A DNA stretch of 64,000 nt, taken from the NCBI RefSeq assembly GCF_002938425.1, contig NZ_POQU01000002.1:58096-122095 (forward strand), given 5' to 3'. Below, piece by piece: positions 55,472-63,783 of this stretch. Below the pieces are notes generated by a model. The model was not told where the DNA came from. It saw only the letters and a list, made by a program, of their open reading frames with translations, and ran no database searches. The translations under genes and the position numbers were made by a program. This DNA is from Blastococcus atacamensis (GTDB lineage Bacteria > Actinomycetota > Actinomycetes > Mycobacteriales > Geodermatophilaceae). Numbering within the stretch: the first letter of the stretch is position 1; each line of letters starts with the position of its first letter.

Positions 55472-56464
55472 ATGTCCGTCCGTCCCGCCCTCCGCGGCGC
55501 CGCCGCGTTCGCCGCCGCCGCCCTCGTCCTTACCGGCTGCGGCGCCGGTGACGACGACGCGACCGCCGACGCGGGGTCGTCGTCCGGCTCCGGCGCGTTC
55601 CCGGTGACCGTGAGCACCGCCTTCGGGGACGTCACCATCGACGAGGAGCCGCAGCGGATCGTGGCGCTGGGCTGGTCCGATGCCGAGACCGCGCTCGCCC
55701 TGGGCGTGCAGCCGGTCGGTGCGAGCGACTGGCTGGGCTTCGGCGGCGAGGGCGTGGGCCCCTGGGCCGAGGACCTCTACGACGAGGCGCCGGAGATCAT
55801 CGAGACGCTGGAGCCCAGCCTCGAGGCGATCGCCGCCCTCGAGCCCGACCTGATCCTGGACACCCGCTCCTCCGCCCAGGAGGACCGCTACGAGTCGCTC
55901 CGGCAGATCGCGCCGACCATCGGCCAGCCGGAGGGTGTCGGCCCGTACCAGACGACGTGGCAGCAGCAGCTCGAGCTGGTCGGCCAGGCTTTGGGGAAGA
56001 GCGACCAGGCGCAGGAGCTCCAGGCCGAGGTCGAGCAGGCCTTCGCCGACGTCGTCGCGGAGCACCCCGAGTTCGAGGGCACCGAGGTCGCCGTCGGCGC
56101 CTTCACCTCCGAGGGCTTCGGCGCCTACGTGCGCGGTGACGCCCGCGTGGACTTCATGGAGCAGCTCGGCTTCGAGAACAAGGCCGCGATCCAGGACCTG
56201 GCGACCGAGAACTTCTTCGTGCCGGTCAGCGAGGAGGAGGTCTCACTGCTCGACGCCGAGCTGACCGTCGCCTTCCCGATCTTCGTCGAGGCATCGCAGT
56301 TCACGAGCAACCCGCTGTGGCAGGGGCTGACCGCGGTCCGGGAGGGGCATGCCGTCGTCCTGGAGGACACCACGTTGACCAACGCCTTCTCCAGCGGCTC
56401 GTCGCTGGGGATCCGCTACGCGCTGGACAACGCCGTCCCGCTGTTCGCCGACGCGCTCTCCTGA
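55472..56464 (+). CDS. Iron-siderophore ABC transporter substrate-binding lipoprotein
   Basis: Binds ferric siderophore outside the membrane. The 330-residue precursor has a lipoprotein signal (AAAFAAAALVLTGC lipobox) and a FecB/FhuD-like fold: VTIDEEPQRIVALGWSDAETALALG, LEPSLEAIAALEPDLIL, ENFFVPVSEEEVSLL. ATG at 55472 has GAGGAG upstream. The iron box predicts induction under iron limitation. It most likely serves the FecCD/FecE-type transporter at 4.0-6.9 kb, which has no binding protein of its own in the window. It interrupts the mft genes. Confidence 0.92.
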   Translation: MSVRPALRGAAAFAAAALVLTGCGAGDDDATADAGSSSGSGAFPVTVSTAFGDVTIDEEPQRIVALGWSDAETALALGVQPVGASDWLGFGGEGVGPWAEDLYDEAPEIIETLEPSLEAIAALEPDLILDTRSSAQEDRYESLRQIAPTIGQPEGVGPYQTTWQQQLELVGQALGKSDQAQELQAEVEQAFADVVAEHPEFEGTEVAVGAFTSEGFGAYVRGDARVDFMEQLGFENKAAIQDLATENFFVPVSEEEVSLLDAELTVAFPIFVEASQFTSNPLWQGLTAVREGHAVVLEDTTLTNAFSSGSSLGIRYALDNAVPLFADALS

Positions 56465-56485
56465 GCGGGTGACCCCGCCGGGCGC

Positions 56486-57181
56486 TCAGTCCAGGAGTCG
56501 CCCGGCGGGGTCCACCCGCCACTTCCGCACCGCCGCGACCAGCCGCCCGGCGAGGTCGGCCACCAGCGCTCCGCCCTCCGCGGCCGACGCCCCCGCCGGG
56601 TCGCCGAGCACCCCGTTCGGGCTGACCGCACGCACACCCTCGGCGCGCATCCGGGGCAGCAGCTCCCGCAGCGGTGCCGTCTCTCCCGGCTCGGCCCGGC
56701 CCCGACGGACCACCCCAGGTTCCACGTGCAACATCAGCGACGTCTCCGTGCGGCCGGCGTGCGCATCGCCTCCCGGCACGGCCAGGGACCACCACGCCAC
56801 GTCGCGCCCCTCCGCGCGGAGCAGCGGCACGGCCGCGCGCAGGGCGAAGGAGTTGCCGCCGTGGCCGTTGACCACCAGCAGCCGCCCCGCCCATCGGCAG
56901 GCCGAGCGCCCGAACTCCACCAGCAGCGTCGTCAGCGTCTCGGTGCCGATCGACACCGTGCCGGGGAAGCCCTCGTGCTCCCCGCTCGCCCCGTAGGCGA
57001 TCGCCGGGGCCAGCAGCGCGCCCTCGATCGCGGGCATCGCGTCCCACGCGACCGTCTCCGCCGTCCGGATGTCGGTGGCCAGCGGGAGGTGCCGCCCGTG
57101 CTGCTCGACCGAGCCCAGCGGCACGACGAGCAACGGCCGCTCGGGGATCTCCGGCCAGGTGGTGTCGCCGAGGGAGGTCAC
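56486..57181 (-). CDS. mftE: Mycofactocin biosynthesis creatininase-family peptidase MftE
   Basis: Cleaves the C-terminal Val-Tyr-derived unit from modified MftA. The 231-residue creatininase-fold protein has metal ligands in PLGSVEQHGRHLPLATDIRTAE (Glu, His, Asp), VVNGHGGNSFALRAAV and DAHAGRTETSLMLH. GTG at 57181 (VTSLGDTTWPEIPE) is chosen; the longer frame enters the divergent ychJ gene. It is in the minus-strand direction with mftF, separated from it by the inserted plus-strand lipoprotein gene. Confidence 0.9.
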   Translation of the reverse strand: MTSLGDTTWPEIPERPLLVVPLGSVEQHGRHLPLATDIRTAETVAWDAMPAIEGALLAPAIAYGASGEHEGFPGTVSIGTETLTTLLVEFGRSACRWAGRLLVVNGHGGNSFALRAAVPLLRAEGRDVAWWSLAVPGGDAHAGRTETSLMLHVEPGVVRRGRAEPGETAPLRELLPRMRAEGVRAVSPNGVLGDPAGASAAEGGALVADLAGRLVAAVRKWRVDPAGRLLD

Positions 57182-57214
57182 CGCCGCAGCCTCGCACGAC
57201 GGCAGACTTCCCCC

Positions 57215-57577
57215 ATGGCTCCCCGACGCTGCCCCCGCGGCACCGGCCTGACCTACGACGAGTGCTGCGGCCCGGTGCACGCCGGACGACCCGCGGCGAC
57301 CGCGGAACAGCTGATGCGGTCCCGCTACAGCGCGTTCGCCGTCGGGGACCCCGCTCATCTGCTGGCCACCTGGCACTCCACCACCCGGCCGCGCTCGCTC
57401 GACCTCGACACGGAGCCCCGGTGGACCGGTCTGGAGATCCTGGCCACCGCCGGCGGCGGGATGCTCGAGGCCGAGGGCACGGTGGAGTTCGTGGCGCGGT
57501 ACCGCGGCGGGGAGCAGCACGAGACCAGCCGGTTCGTGCGCGAGGACGGCGTCTGGCGCTACCTCGACGCCGTCTGA
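57215..57577 (+). CDS. YchJ family protein
   Basis: A 120-residue protein starting with the SEC-C-like metal motif CPRGTGLTYDECCGPVHAG and continuing EQLMRSRYSAFAVGDPAHLLATWH and FVARYRGGEQHETSRFVREDG, which are YchJ/UPF0225 hallmarks. The fold is NTF2-like; function unknown. ATG at 57215, 33 bases from the divergent mftE start. The PPOX-like gene follows after 39 bases. Confidence 0.88.
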   Translation: MAPRRCPRGTGLTYDECCGPVHAGRPAATAEQLMRSRYSAFAVGDPAHLLATWHSTTRPRSLDLDTEPRWTGLEILATAGGGMLEAEGTVEFVARYRGGEQHETSRFVREDGVWRYLDAV

Positions 57578-57616
57578 TCAGGTGTCGCCGTCACCGTCGC
57601 CGGGCACTGGCGGACC

Positions 57617-58096
57617 ATGACGACGGAAGACACGCGCAAGGTCGCCGAGCTGATCAAGGCGGAGCGCTTCGCCTTCCTCACCACGATCGCCCCGGGCGGC
57701 AAGCTGACCAGCCGACCCATGACGTTGCAGGAGGTCGAGTTCGACGGCGACCTCTGGTTCTACGCCGAGCGCAGTTCGCACCCCGTCGCCCACATCGCCG
57801 CACAGCCGCAGGTGAACGTCGGCGTCGGCTCGGGCGGCACCTGGGTGTCGCTGACCGGGCACGCGGTGGTGGTGGACGACGTGGCGAAGAAGAAGGAGCT
57901 GTGGAACAGCGGCGTCGAGGCGTGGTTCCCGAACGGGCCCGAGGACCCCGAGGTCGTGCTGATCAAGGTCGACGGTGACTCGGCGGAGTACTGGGGCAGC
58001 CCCGGCGGACGGCTCGCCACCGCCTTCAGCTTCGTGAAGGCCAAGGCGACCGGCGAGCGCATCGACGCCGGGAAGAACGCGAAGGTCGAGCTCTAG
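57617..58096 (+). CDS. Pyridoxamine 5'-phosphate oxidase-family (general stress protein 26-like) protein
   Basis: A 159-residue split-barrel flavin- or cofactor-binding protein: KVAELIKAERFAFLTTIAPGGKLTSRPM, DLWFYAERSSHPVAHIAAQPQVNVG, WVSLTGHAVVVDDVAKKKELWN, and VLIKVDGDSAEYWGS. It resembles the general-stress-protein-26 branch, some of which bind FMN or F420; not the PdxH enzyme. Its stop overlaps that of the convergent GGDEF-EAL gene by 4 bases. Confidence 0.87.
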   Translation: MTTEDTRKVAELIKAERFAFLTTIAPGGKLTSRPMTLQEVEFDGDLWFYAERSSHPVAHIAAQPQVNVGVGSGGTWVSLTGHAVVVDDVAKKKELWNSGVEAWFPNGPEDPEVVLIKVDGDSAEYWGSPGGRLATAFSFVKAKATGERIDAGKNAKVEL

Positions 58097-59916
58097 GCGC
58101 GCACGGCCACGCCGAGGGCCGCGCCGGCCTCGGCGGCCGGCTGCGGGCGGGCGAAGAAGTACCCCTGCGCCTGCCCGCACTGGAGGTCGCGCAGCGCCAG
58201 CCGCTGGTCGTCGGTCTCCACGCCCTCGGCGACGACGTCCAGCCCCAGGGTGCGGGCCAGCTCGACGATCGAGGCGATCAGCGTGGACGCCGAGCGCCCG
58301 CCGGGCAGGTCGCTGACGAAGCTGCGGTCGATCTTGAGCACGTCGGCCGGCAGCTTGCGCAGGTAGGACAGGCTCGAGAACCCGGTGCCGAAGTCGTCGA
58401 TGGCGATCCGCACGCCGAGCGCCCGCAGGGCCTCCAGCTGCGCGACGACGGCGTCGACGTCGCGGACGAGCACGCCCTCGGTGAGCTCCAGGGTGAGCAG
58501 CTCCGCCGGGAAACCGCTGGCGGTCAGCGCCGACACCACGTCGGCGACGATGTCGGTGTCGAAGAGCTGGCGCGGGGACAGGTTGACCGCCATGCGCAGC
58601 GAGGTGTCCCGCTCGCGGATCCAGGCGGCGCCCTGGTGCAGCGCGGTGTTCAGCACCCAGCGGCCGATCTCGACGATCGCGCCGCTCTCCTCGGCCAGCG
58701 GCACGAACTCGACCGGCGGGACCAGCCCGCGCTCCGGGTGGCGCCAGCGGACGAGTGCCTCGAACCCGGTGGTGCGACCGTCGGTCAGCCCGACCGTGGG
58801 CTGGTAGTGCAGCTCCAGCTGCTCGTCGGCGACCGCGGCGAGGAGGTCCTGCTGGAGGCCGGCGCGCCGCCGGGCGGCCTCGGCCATCCCGTCGGCGTAG
58901 CCCACGAGGCGGTTCTTGCCCTGCGCCTTGGCCAGGTGCATCGCCAGGTCGGCGTTGCGCAGCAGCCCTCCGGCGGTGCGGTCGTCGTCGGCGGCCTCGG
59001 CGACGCCCACGCTGGCGTGCACCGTCACCATGCCGTCGTCCACGGACACCGGCAGGGCCAGCGCGACCAGCACCCGCTCCCCGACGGCGTGGGCGACGTC
59101 CGCGTTGCCCGCGACCACGACGGCGAACTCGTCGCCGCCGATGCGGGCCACGACGTCACCGGGGCGGACGCAGTCGCGCAGCCGCTCGGCGACCACGCGC
59201 AGCAGCTCGTCACCGATGGCGTGGCCGCGGCTGTCGTTGACGTCCTTGAAGTCGTCGACGTCGACGAACAGCACGCTGACCGGTCCGCCGCGGTGCAAAG
59301 CCCGCGAGGTGACCTCTTCCAGCTGGGTGCGGTTGGCCAGGCCGGTCAGCGAGTCGCTGAGCTCCTGCTCCTCGTTGAGCCGCCACAACGTGAGGTGGGC
59401 CAGGCTCGCGGCCAGCACGAACCCGGCGTGGATGCCGGCCCACACCCACGGGCTCGAGAAGGCGCCGGCGTGTCCGAAGACCGCGTGCGGAAAGAGCGTC
59501 CCGAACAGTCCGTGGTGCAGGGTGACGACGACGAGGGCGATCCCGAACGGGATCCAGCTCTGGTAGAGCGCGACCACGCCGATCATCACGAAGAAGCTGA
59601 AGTGCGATTCGGTGACGCCGCCCCAGAGGTGCACGAGGGCCACGCAGGCCGCCATCAGGCTCCCGGTGGTCGCTGCAGCTCGCACATCCCGGCCGAGGGT
59701 GGGGATGGCGGCGACGGCGGCGGGGCCGGCGACCGCGAGCAGGACGACGACGGCGGTCGGCTGGTCGTAGCCCCAGAACCAGGCCAGCAGCACCAGGGCG
59801 ACCGCGGCCGCGAGGCCCAGCCGGACGATGACCCGGTGCCGGCCCTGCCATACGCTCTCCGGCAGCTGCCGCCCGCGGGGAAGGAGGCCGCTCACCAGGT
59901 CCGCCAGCCGTTTCAT
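58093..59916 (-). CDS. Membrane GGDEF-EAL protein (cyclic di-GMP turnover)
   Basis: A 607-residue bifunctional signalling protein. The first 185 residues contain about six membrane helices (AAAVALVLLAWFWGYD, HFSFFVMIGVVALYQSWIPFG). A diguanylate-cyclase domain follows with an intact RIGGDEFA signature near residue 255, then an EAL phosphodiesterase with GFEALVRWRHPE near 390, NLSPRQL, IDDFGTGFSSLSYL and LKIDRSF. Both active sites look intact. ATG at 59916; a GTG one codon upstream is possible. The gene separates mftE/mftF from mftC in this cluster. Confidence 0.92.
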   Translation of the reverse strand: MKRLADLVSGLLPRGRQLPESVWQGRHRVIVRLGLAAAVALVLLAWFWGYDQPTAVVVLLAVAGPAAVAAIPTLGRDVRAAATTGSLMAACVALVHLWGGVTESHFSFFVMIGVVALYQSWIPFGIALVVVTLHHGLFGTLFPHAVFGHAGAFSSPWVWAGIHAGFVLAASLAHLTLWRLNEEQELSDSLTGLANRTQLEEVTSRALHRGGPVSVLFVDVDDFKDVNDSRGHAIGDELLRVVAERLRDCVRPGDVVARIGGDEFAVVVAGNADVAHAVGERVLVALALPVSVDDGMVTVHASVGVAEAADDDRTAGGLLRNADLAMHLAKAQGKNRLVGYADGMAEAARRRAGLQQDLLAAVADEQLELHYQPTVGLTDGRTTGFEALVRWRHPERGLVPPVEFVPLAEESGAIVEIGRWVLNTALHQGAAWIRERDTSLRMAVNLSPRQLFDTDIVADVVSALTASGFPAELLTLELTEGVLVRDVDAVVAQLEALRALGVRIAIDDFGTGFSSLSYLRKLPADVLKIDRSFVSDLPGGRSASTLIASIVELARTLGLDVVAEGVETDDQRLALRDLQCGQAQGYFFARPQPAAEAGAALGVAVRA

Positions 59917-59993
59917 CACGGTGAGGCCATCGGCAGCGCCCGGGTGCCACTGGAGTCTTCGGTGCCGCTCTCCCCCAGGAGAGGGAGACGCGG

Positions 59994-61244
59994 TCAGGCC
60001 AGGTTTAGCCCGGCCAGCGGCGACTCGTCGCAGGGCTTGGCGGGGATGGCCGGCATGCCGAGCAGGGTGGGCTGGCCGCGGACCGGACCGGTGTGCGAGT
60101 GGTCGATGGAGCTCTTGGGTGTTGCCAGCTGGAGGTCGCGAGCGGCCAGCGCCGTCTCCCCGTAGCCCTGCACGCACTCGGGGTCGGGGCCGTCCAGCGG
60201 CAGGCCGGTGAAGAACTTCGCCGCCATGCACCCACCGCGGCAGGCGTCGAAGTGGGCGCACTTCGTGCACGCGCCGCCGGTCTGCGGGTTGCGCAGGTCG
60301 GCGAAGAGCTCGCTGGACCGCCAGACACGGGCGAAGCCGCCCTCGTCGCGGACGTTGCCGGCGAGGAAGTTCTCGTGGATGGCGAACGGGCAGGCGTAGA
60401 CGTCGCCCACCGGGTCGATGAGGCAGACCACGCGGCCGGCGCCGCACAGGTTGAGGCCGGGCAGGGACTCCCCCAACGCCGACAGGTGGAAGAACGAGTC
60501 ACCGGTGAGCACGTTGTCGCCGTTGGCCAGGAGCCAGGCGTACAGCTCGCGCTGCTGGGCCTGGGTGGGGTGCAGCTGGTCCCACACGTCGGCGCCGCGG
60601 CCCGACGGGCGGAAGCGGGTGATCCGGAGCTGGGCGCCGTAGCGGTCGGTGAGCGCCCGGAAGTCGTCGAGCTGGGAGACGTTCTCCCGGGTGACGACGA
60701 CGGAGACCTTGAAGTCCTTCATCCCCGCCTCGGCGAGGTTCTCCAGCGCCCGGGTGGCCGTGGCGAAGGAGCCGGCGCCGCGCACGCGGTCGTTGACCTC
60801 CGCGGTGGCGCCGTCCAGGGAGATCTGGACGTCGACGTAGTCGGTGCGGGCGAGCTGCTGCGCCCGCGCCCGGTCCAGCTTCACGCCGTTGGTGGAGAAC
60901 TTGACGCCGACGTCGTGCCCGATCGCGTAGTCGAGCAGGTGCCAGAAGTCCGGCCGGACCGTGGGCTCGCCGCCGCCGACGTTGACGTAGAAGACCTGCA
61001 TCCGCTGGAGCTCGTCGATGACGCCCTCGGCCTCGGCGGTGGAGAGCTCGCGGGGATCGCGCCGGCCCGAGGAGGACAGGCAGTGCACGCACGCCAGGTT
61101 GCAGGCGTAGGTGAGCTCCCAGGTGAGGCAGATCGGGGCGTCGAGGCCGTACTCGAACTGGTCGATCAGCCGGCCGCCCTGGGGGCGGCCGGGGGTGGCG
61201 GGGCGGGTGGACGATCCAGCACGGGACGGCAGGACTGCGGTCAC
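59994..61244 (-). CDS. mftC: Mycofactocin radical SAM maturase MftC
   Basis: Radical SAM/SPASM enzyme that decarboxylates and crosslinks the C-terminal Val-Tyr of MftA. The 416-residue product has the radical SAM motif CNLACVHC near residue 48, VNVGGGEPTVRPDF, STNGVKLD, and the SPASM cysteines in LNLCGAGRVVCLIDPVGDVYACPF and CTKCAHFDACRGGC. GTG at 61244 overlaps the mftB stop (GTGA), showing translational coupling. Confidence 0.95.
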   Translation of the reverse strand: MTAVLPSRAGSSTRPATPGRPQGGRLIDQFEYGLDAPICLTWELTYACNLACVHCLSSSGRRDPRELSTAEAEGVIDELQRMQVFYVNVGGGEPTVRPDFWHLLDYAIGHDVGVKFSTNGVKLDRARAQQLARTDYVDVQISLDGATAEVNDRVRGAGSFATATRALENLAEAGMKDFKVSVVVTRENVSQLDDFRALTDRYGAQLRITRFRPSGRGADVWDQLHPTQAQQRELYAWLLANGDNVLTGDSFFHLSALGESLPGLNLCGAGRVVCLIDPVGDVYACPFAIHENFLAGNVRDEGGFARVWRSSELFADLRNPQTGGACTKCAHFDACRGGCMAAKFFTGLPLDGPDPECVQGYGETALAARDLQLATPKSSIDHSHTGPVRGQPTLLGMPAIPAKPCDESPLAGLNLA

Positions 61245-61609
61245 TGGTGAGCCTCCAGGGCGGCCTCGTCGCAGGGACCCGCCGCGAGCTCGCGAGGGGT
61301 GGGGGGCGACGAGGTCCTTCTCTCGATCATCTGCGAGCGGGCGAGGTCGGCGAGCGCCTTCAGGTAGGCACCGCGCTGCGCCTCGGGGACGCCGCAGGCG
61401 ACCAGCGTCGCCTCGGCACTGGGGTGCTCGCCCAGCGACGTCACGACCGTGACGAGCATCGGCGACTTCAGGAAGGACAGCTTCCGGTTGCTGAAGGAGT
61501 AGACGAGCGCACCGAACGGCTCCGGCCGGAGGGCCACCGACCGGGCCTTCTGCCAGGGCAGGGCGGGGTCGAACACGGCTGTTCCGTCGGGCCCGGCCGG
61601 AGCGGTCAT
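61241..61609 (-). CDS. mftB: Mycofactocin peptide chaperone MftB
   Basis: PqqD-like RRE-domain protein that binds the MftA leader and presents it to MftC. The 122-residue product has FDPALPWQKARSVALRPEPFGALVYSF, SFLKSPMLVTVVTSLGEHPSAE and AYLKALADLARSQMIERR. The last 25 or so residues (TSSPPTPRELAAGPCDEAA and onward) are encoded by a copy of the dispersed hairpin repeat, so the original gene probably ended earlier. ATG at 61609. It follows mftA by 13 bases. Confidence 0.9.
   Translation of the reverse strand: MTAPAGPDGTAVFDPALPWQKARSVALRPEPFGALVYSFSNRKLSFLKSPMLVTVVTSLGEHPSAEATLVACGVPEAQRGAYLKALADLARSQMIERRTSSPPTPRELAAGPCDEAALEAHQ
61257..61320 (+). repeat. Dispersed hairpin repeat, copy E (within mftB)
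   Basis: The arms CCTCGTCGC (61264-61272) and GCGACGAGG (61306-61314) pair perfectly; both differ from copy C by one compensating change. It ends GAGGTCCTTC. It occupies the 3' end of the mftB reading frame, just before the mftC start. Confidence 0.75.
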
Positions 61610-61622
61610 CGGATCGAGCGGC

Positions 61623-61742
61623 TCAGTAGACGCCGCACATGCCGTCGATCGACACCTCTTCGACCAGCGACTCCTCGACCAGGGCCTCCTCGGCGGGAGC
61701 GGCCTCGATGGGAGGCTCGACGGGGGCGGTCTGCTCGGGCAT
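61623..61742 (-). CDS. mftA: Mycofactocin precursor peptide MftA
   Basis: Ribosomally made precursor of the redox cofactor. The 39-residue peptide starts MPEQTAPVEPP, is rich in Glu and Ala, and ends in the invariant core IDGMCGVY, whose final Val-Tyr is modified by MftC and released by MftE. ATG at 61742 has AGGAG 6 bases upstream. It is followed by mftB after 13 bases and diverges from mftR; the putative MftR operator lies 45 bases upstream. Confidence 0.95.
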   Translation of the reverse strand: MPEQTAPVEPPIEAAPAEEALVEESLVEEVSIDGMCGVY

Positions 61743-61787
61743 CTGCACTCCTGGGTGAGCGAGGTCACTGGGGTCGGGCCGAGGCTA

Positions 61788-61804
61788 GTGGCACCCAGTG
61801 CCAC
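61788..61804. promoter_or_regulatory. Putative MftR operator between mftA and mftR
   Basis: GTGGCAC CCA GTGCCAC is a perfect 7+7 dyad with a 3-base spacer, 45 bases from the mftA start and 66 from the mftR start. The same dyad (spacer TGA) occurs before mftD at 62498-62514. Position and repetition fit a TetR-type autoregulated site. Confidence 0.78.
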
Positions 61805-61870
61805 GGAGCAAGGGACCCGGCGGTACGCCGGAAGCATCCCGCAGCCGGGCCCACGCGGCAGGATGACCGC

Positions 61871-62458
61871 ATGACGACGACGTCGGCCCCGGCGGACACC
61901 GCGCGCGCCCGGGTGGAGCGGGCGGCGCTGGAGCTGTTCGCCTCGCGGGGCTTCGACTCCGTGCCCGCCGACGAGGTCGCCGACGCCGCGGGCATCAGCC
62001 GGCGGACCTTCTTCCGCTACTACCCCACCAAGGCCGACGCCGTCTGGGGCGACTTCGGCGCGCACGTCGCCCGGCTCGACGGACTGCTGCGGGCGGCGGG
62101 CCCGGGCCGTCCGGTGCTGGCCACGATCTGTGCGGCGTACGCCGAGGTGAACGACTACGGGGACGCCGACCTGCCGGTGCTGCGGCAGCGCATGCGGCTG
62201 ATCCTGACCGAGCCGGCCCTGCAGGCCCACTCCCAGCTGCGCTACGCCGAGATCGACCGGGTGGTCGCCGAGCACGTCGCGCGCAGCACGGGGGAGGACC
62301 CGGCCGGCCTGCTCCCCCGGCTGGTGGCGGCGAGCACCCGCGCCGCGGCGACCACGGCGTTCGCCGCCTGGCTGGCCGACGACGGCTCCGACCTGGGGCG
62401 GCAGCTGAACCGCGCGTTCGGCGAGCTGGCCGGCGGATTCCCCGGCCTGGGGGACTGA
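61871..62458 (+). CDS. mftR: Mycofactocin system TetR-family regulator MftR
   Basis: A 195-residue TetR repressor: helix-turn-helix in LFASRGFDSVPADEVADAAGISRRTFFRYYPTKADAVW and a ligand-binding C-terminal half. FFRYYPTKADAVWGDF is characteristic of MftR, which in mycobacteria represses mft genes and responds to long-chain acyl-CoA. ATG at 61871. It diverges from mftA and is followed 92 bases later by mftD, both with the same dyad upstream. Confidence 0.9.
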   Translation: MTTTSAPADTARARVERAALELFASRGFDSVPADEVADAAGISRRTFFRYYPTKADAVWGDFGAHVARLDGLLRAAGPGRPVLATICAAYAEVNDYGDADLPVLRQRMRLILTEPALQAHSQLRYAEIDRVVAEHVARSTGEDPAGLLPRLVAASTRAAATTAFAAWLADDGSDLGRQLNRAFGELAGGFPGLGD

Positions 62459-62497
62459 GCCTCCGGCTGTGGTGTGCGTCTCCTCCGGGCGGCTAGG

Positions 62498-62514
62498 GTG
62501 GCACTGAGTGCCAC
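62498..62514. promoter_or_regulatory. Putative MftR operator upstream of mftD
   Basis: GTGGCAC TGA GTGCCAC is a perfect dyad; with flanking bases GGTGGCACTGAGTGCCACC it is a 19-base palindrome. It ends 36 bases before the mftD start and overlaps a TAGGGT sequence (62494-62499) that could be the -10 element. Identical arms to the site at 61788. Confidence 0.78.
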
Positions 62515-62550
62515 CGCCGGGCCGGCGGGGCGGACGACGGGAGACCGGCA

Positions 62551-63756
62551 GTGGCGAACGCGTGGTTCGAGACGGTGGCCGAGGCGCAGCGTCGCGCGAA
62601 GCGGCGGCTGCCCAAAGGTGTGTACGGCGCGCTGGTCGCCGGCTCCGAGCGTGGGCTGACGGCGGAGGACAACACCACCGCGTTCGGCGAGCTCGGCTTC
62701 GCGCCGCACACCGCGGGTCTGGCCAACGAGCGCAACATGGGCGTCACCGTCATGGGCCAGCAGATGTCGATGCCGGTGATGATCAGCCCGACCGGCGTGC
62801 AGGCCGTGCACCCCGACGGCGAGGTCGCCGTCGCGCGCGCCGCGGCCGCCCGCGGGGTGGGCATGGGGCTGTCCTCCTTCGCCAGCAAGCCGATCGAGGA
62901 GGTCGTGGCCGCCAATCCGCAGACCTTCTTCCAGGTCTACTGGGTCGGCAGCCGCGACGAGATGCTCGCCCGCATGGAGCGGGCACGGCGCGCCGGCGCC
63001 GTCGGCCTCATCGCCACCCTGGACTGGTCGTTCGCCTACGGCCGCGACTGGGGCAGCCCGTTCATCCCGGAGCGGATCAACCTCGAGGCAGTGCGCCGCT
63101 ACGCCCCGCAGGTCGCCCTGAAGCCCGGCTGGCTCTGGGACTTCGCGAAGACGAAGAAGCTGCCCGACCTGACCGTGCCCAACATGGTCACCGGCCCCGA
63201 CGAGCCCGCGCCGACCTTCTTCGGGGCCTACGGCATGTGGATGAACTCGCCCATGCCCACCTGGGAGGACGTCGCCTGGCTGCGTTCGCAGTGGGACGGC
63301 CCGTTCATGCTCAAGGGCGTCATGCGGGTCGACGACGCCAAGCGGGCCGTCGACGCAGGGGTCAGCGCCATCTCGGTCTCCAACCACGGCGGCAACAACC
63401 TCGACGGCACGCCTGCCTCGATCCGGGCGCTGCCCGCGGTCGCCGACGCGGTCGGTGACCAGATCGAGGTGCTGCTGGACGGCGGCATCCGCCGCGGTGG
63501 CGACGTCGCCAAGGCTCTGGCCCTCGGCGCGAAGGCCGTGATGATCGGGCGCGCCTACCTGTGGGGCCTCGCGGCCAACGGCCAGGCCGGCGTGGAGAAC
63601 GTGCTCGACCTGATGCGCGACGGGCTGGGCTCGGCGATGGTCGGCCTCGGCCGTCCGGACGTGGCCGGTCTGTGCCGCGACGACCTGGTGATCCCGCCGG
63701 GGTTCGAGCAGCGCCTCGGCGATGCCAGCGTCGCGCGCGCCGGCGAGGAGTCCTAG
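62551..63756 (+). CDS. mftD: Pre-mycofactocin synthase MftD (FMN-dependent)
   Basis: Oxidatively deaminates the AHDP intermediate to pre-mycofactocin. The 401-residue member of the FMN alpha-hydroxyacid dehydrogenase family has MPVMISPTGVQAVHPDGEVAVARAA, the active-site SNHGGNNLDGTPASIRALP with catalytic His, and the FMN-phosphate loop DGGIRRGGDVAKALALGAKAVMIGR. GTG at 62551. Transcribed with or after mftR, under its own predicted MftR site. Confidence 0.93.
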   Translation: MANAWFETVAEAQRRAKRRLPKGVYGALVAGSERGLTAEDNTTAFGELGFAPHTAGLANERNMGVTVMGQQMSMPVMISPTGVQAVHPDGEVAVARAAAARGVGMGLSSFASKPIEEVVAANPQTFFQVYWVGSRDEMLARMERARRAGAVGLIATLDWSFAYGRDWGSPFIPERINLEAVRRYAPQVALKPGWLWDFAKTKKLPDLTVPNMVTGPDEPAPTFFGAYGMWMNSPMPTWEDVAWLRSQWDGPFMLKGVMRVDDAKRAVDAGVSAISVSNHGGNNLDGTPASIRALPAVADAVGDQIEVLLDGGIRRGGDVAKALALGAKAVMIGRAYLWGLAANGQAGVENVLDLMRDGLGSAMVGLGRPDVAGLCRDDLVIPPGFEQRLGDASVARAGEES

Positions 63757-63783
63757 GCCCCTCGGGCTGGCAGGATCTCCGGC

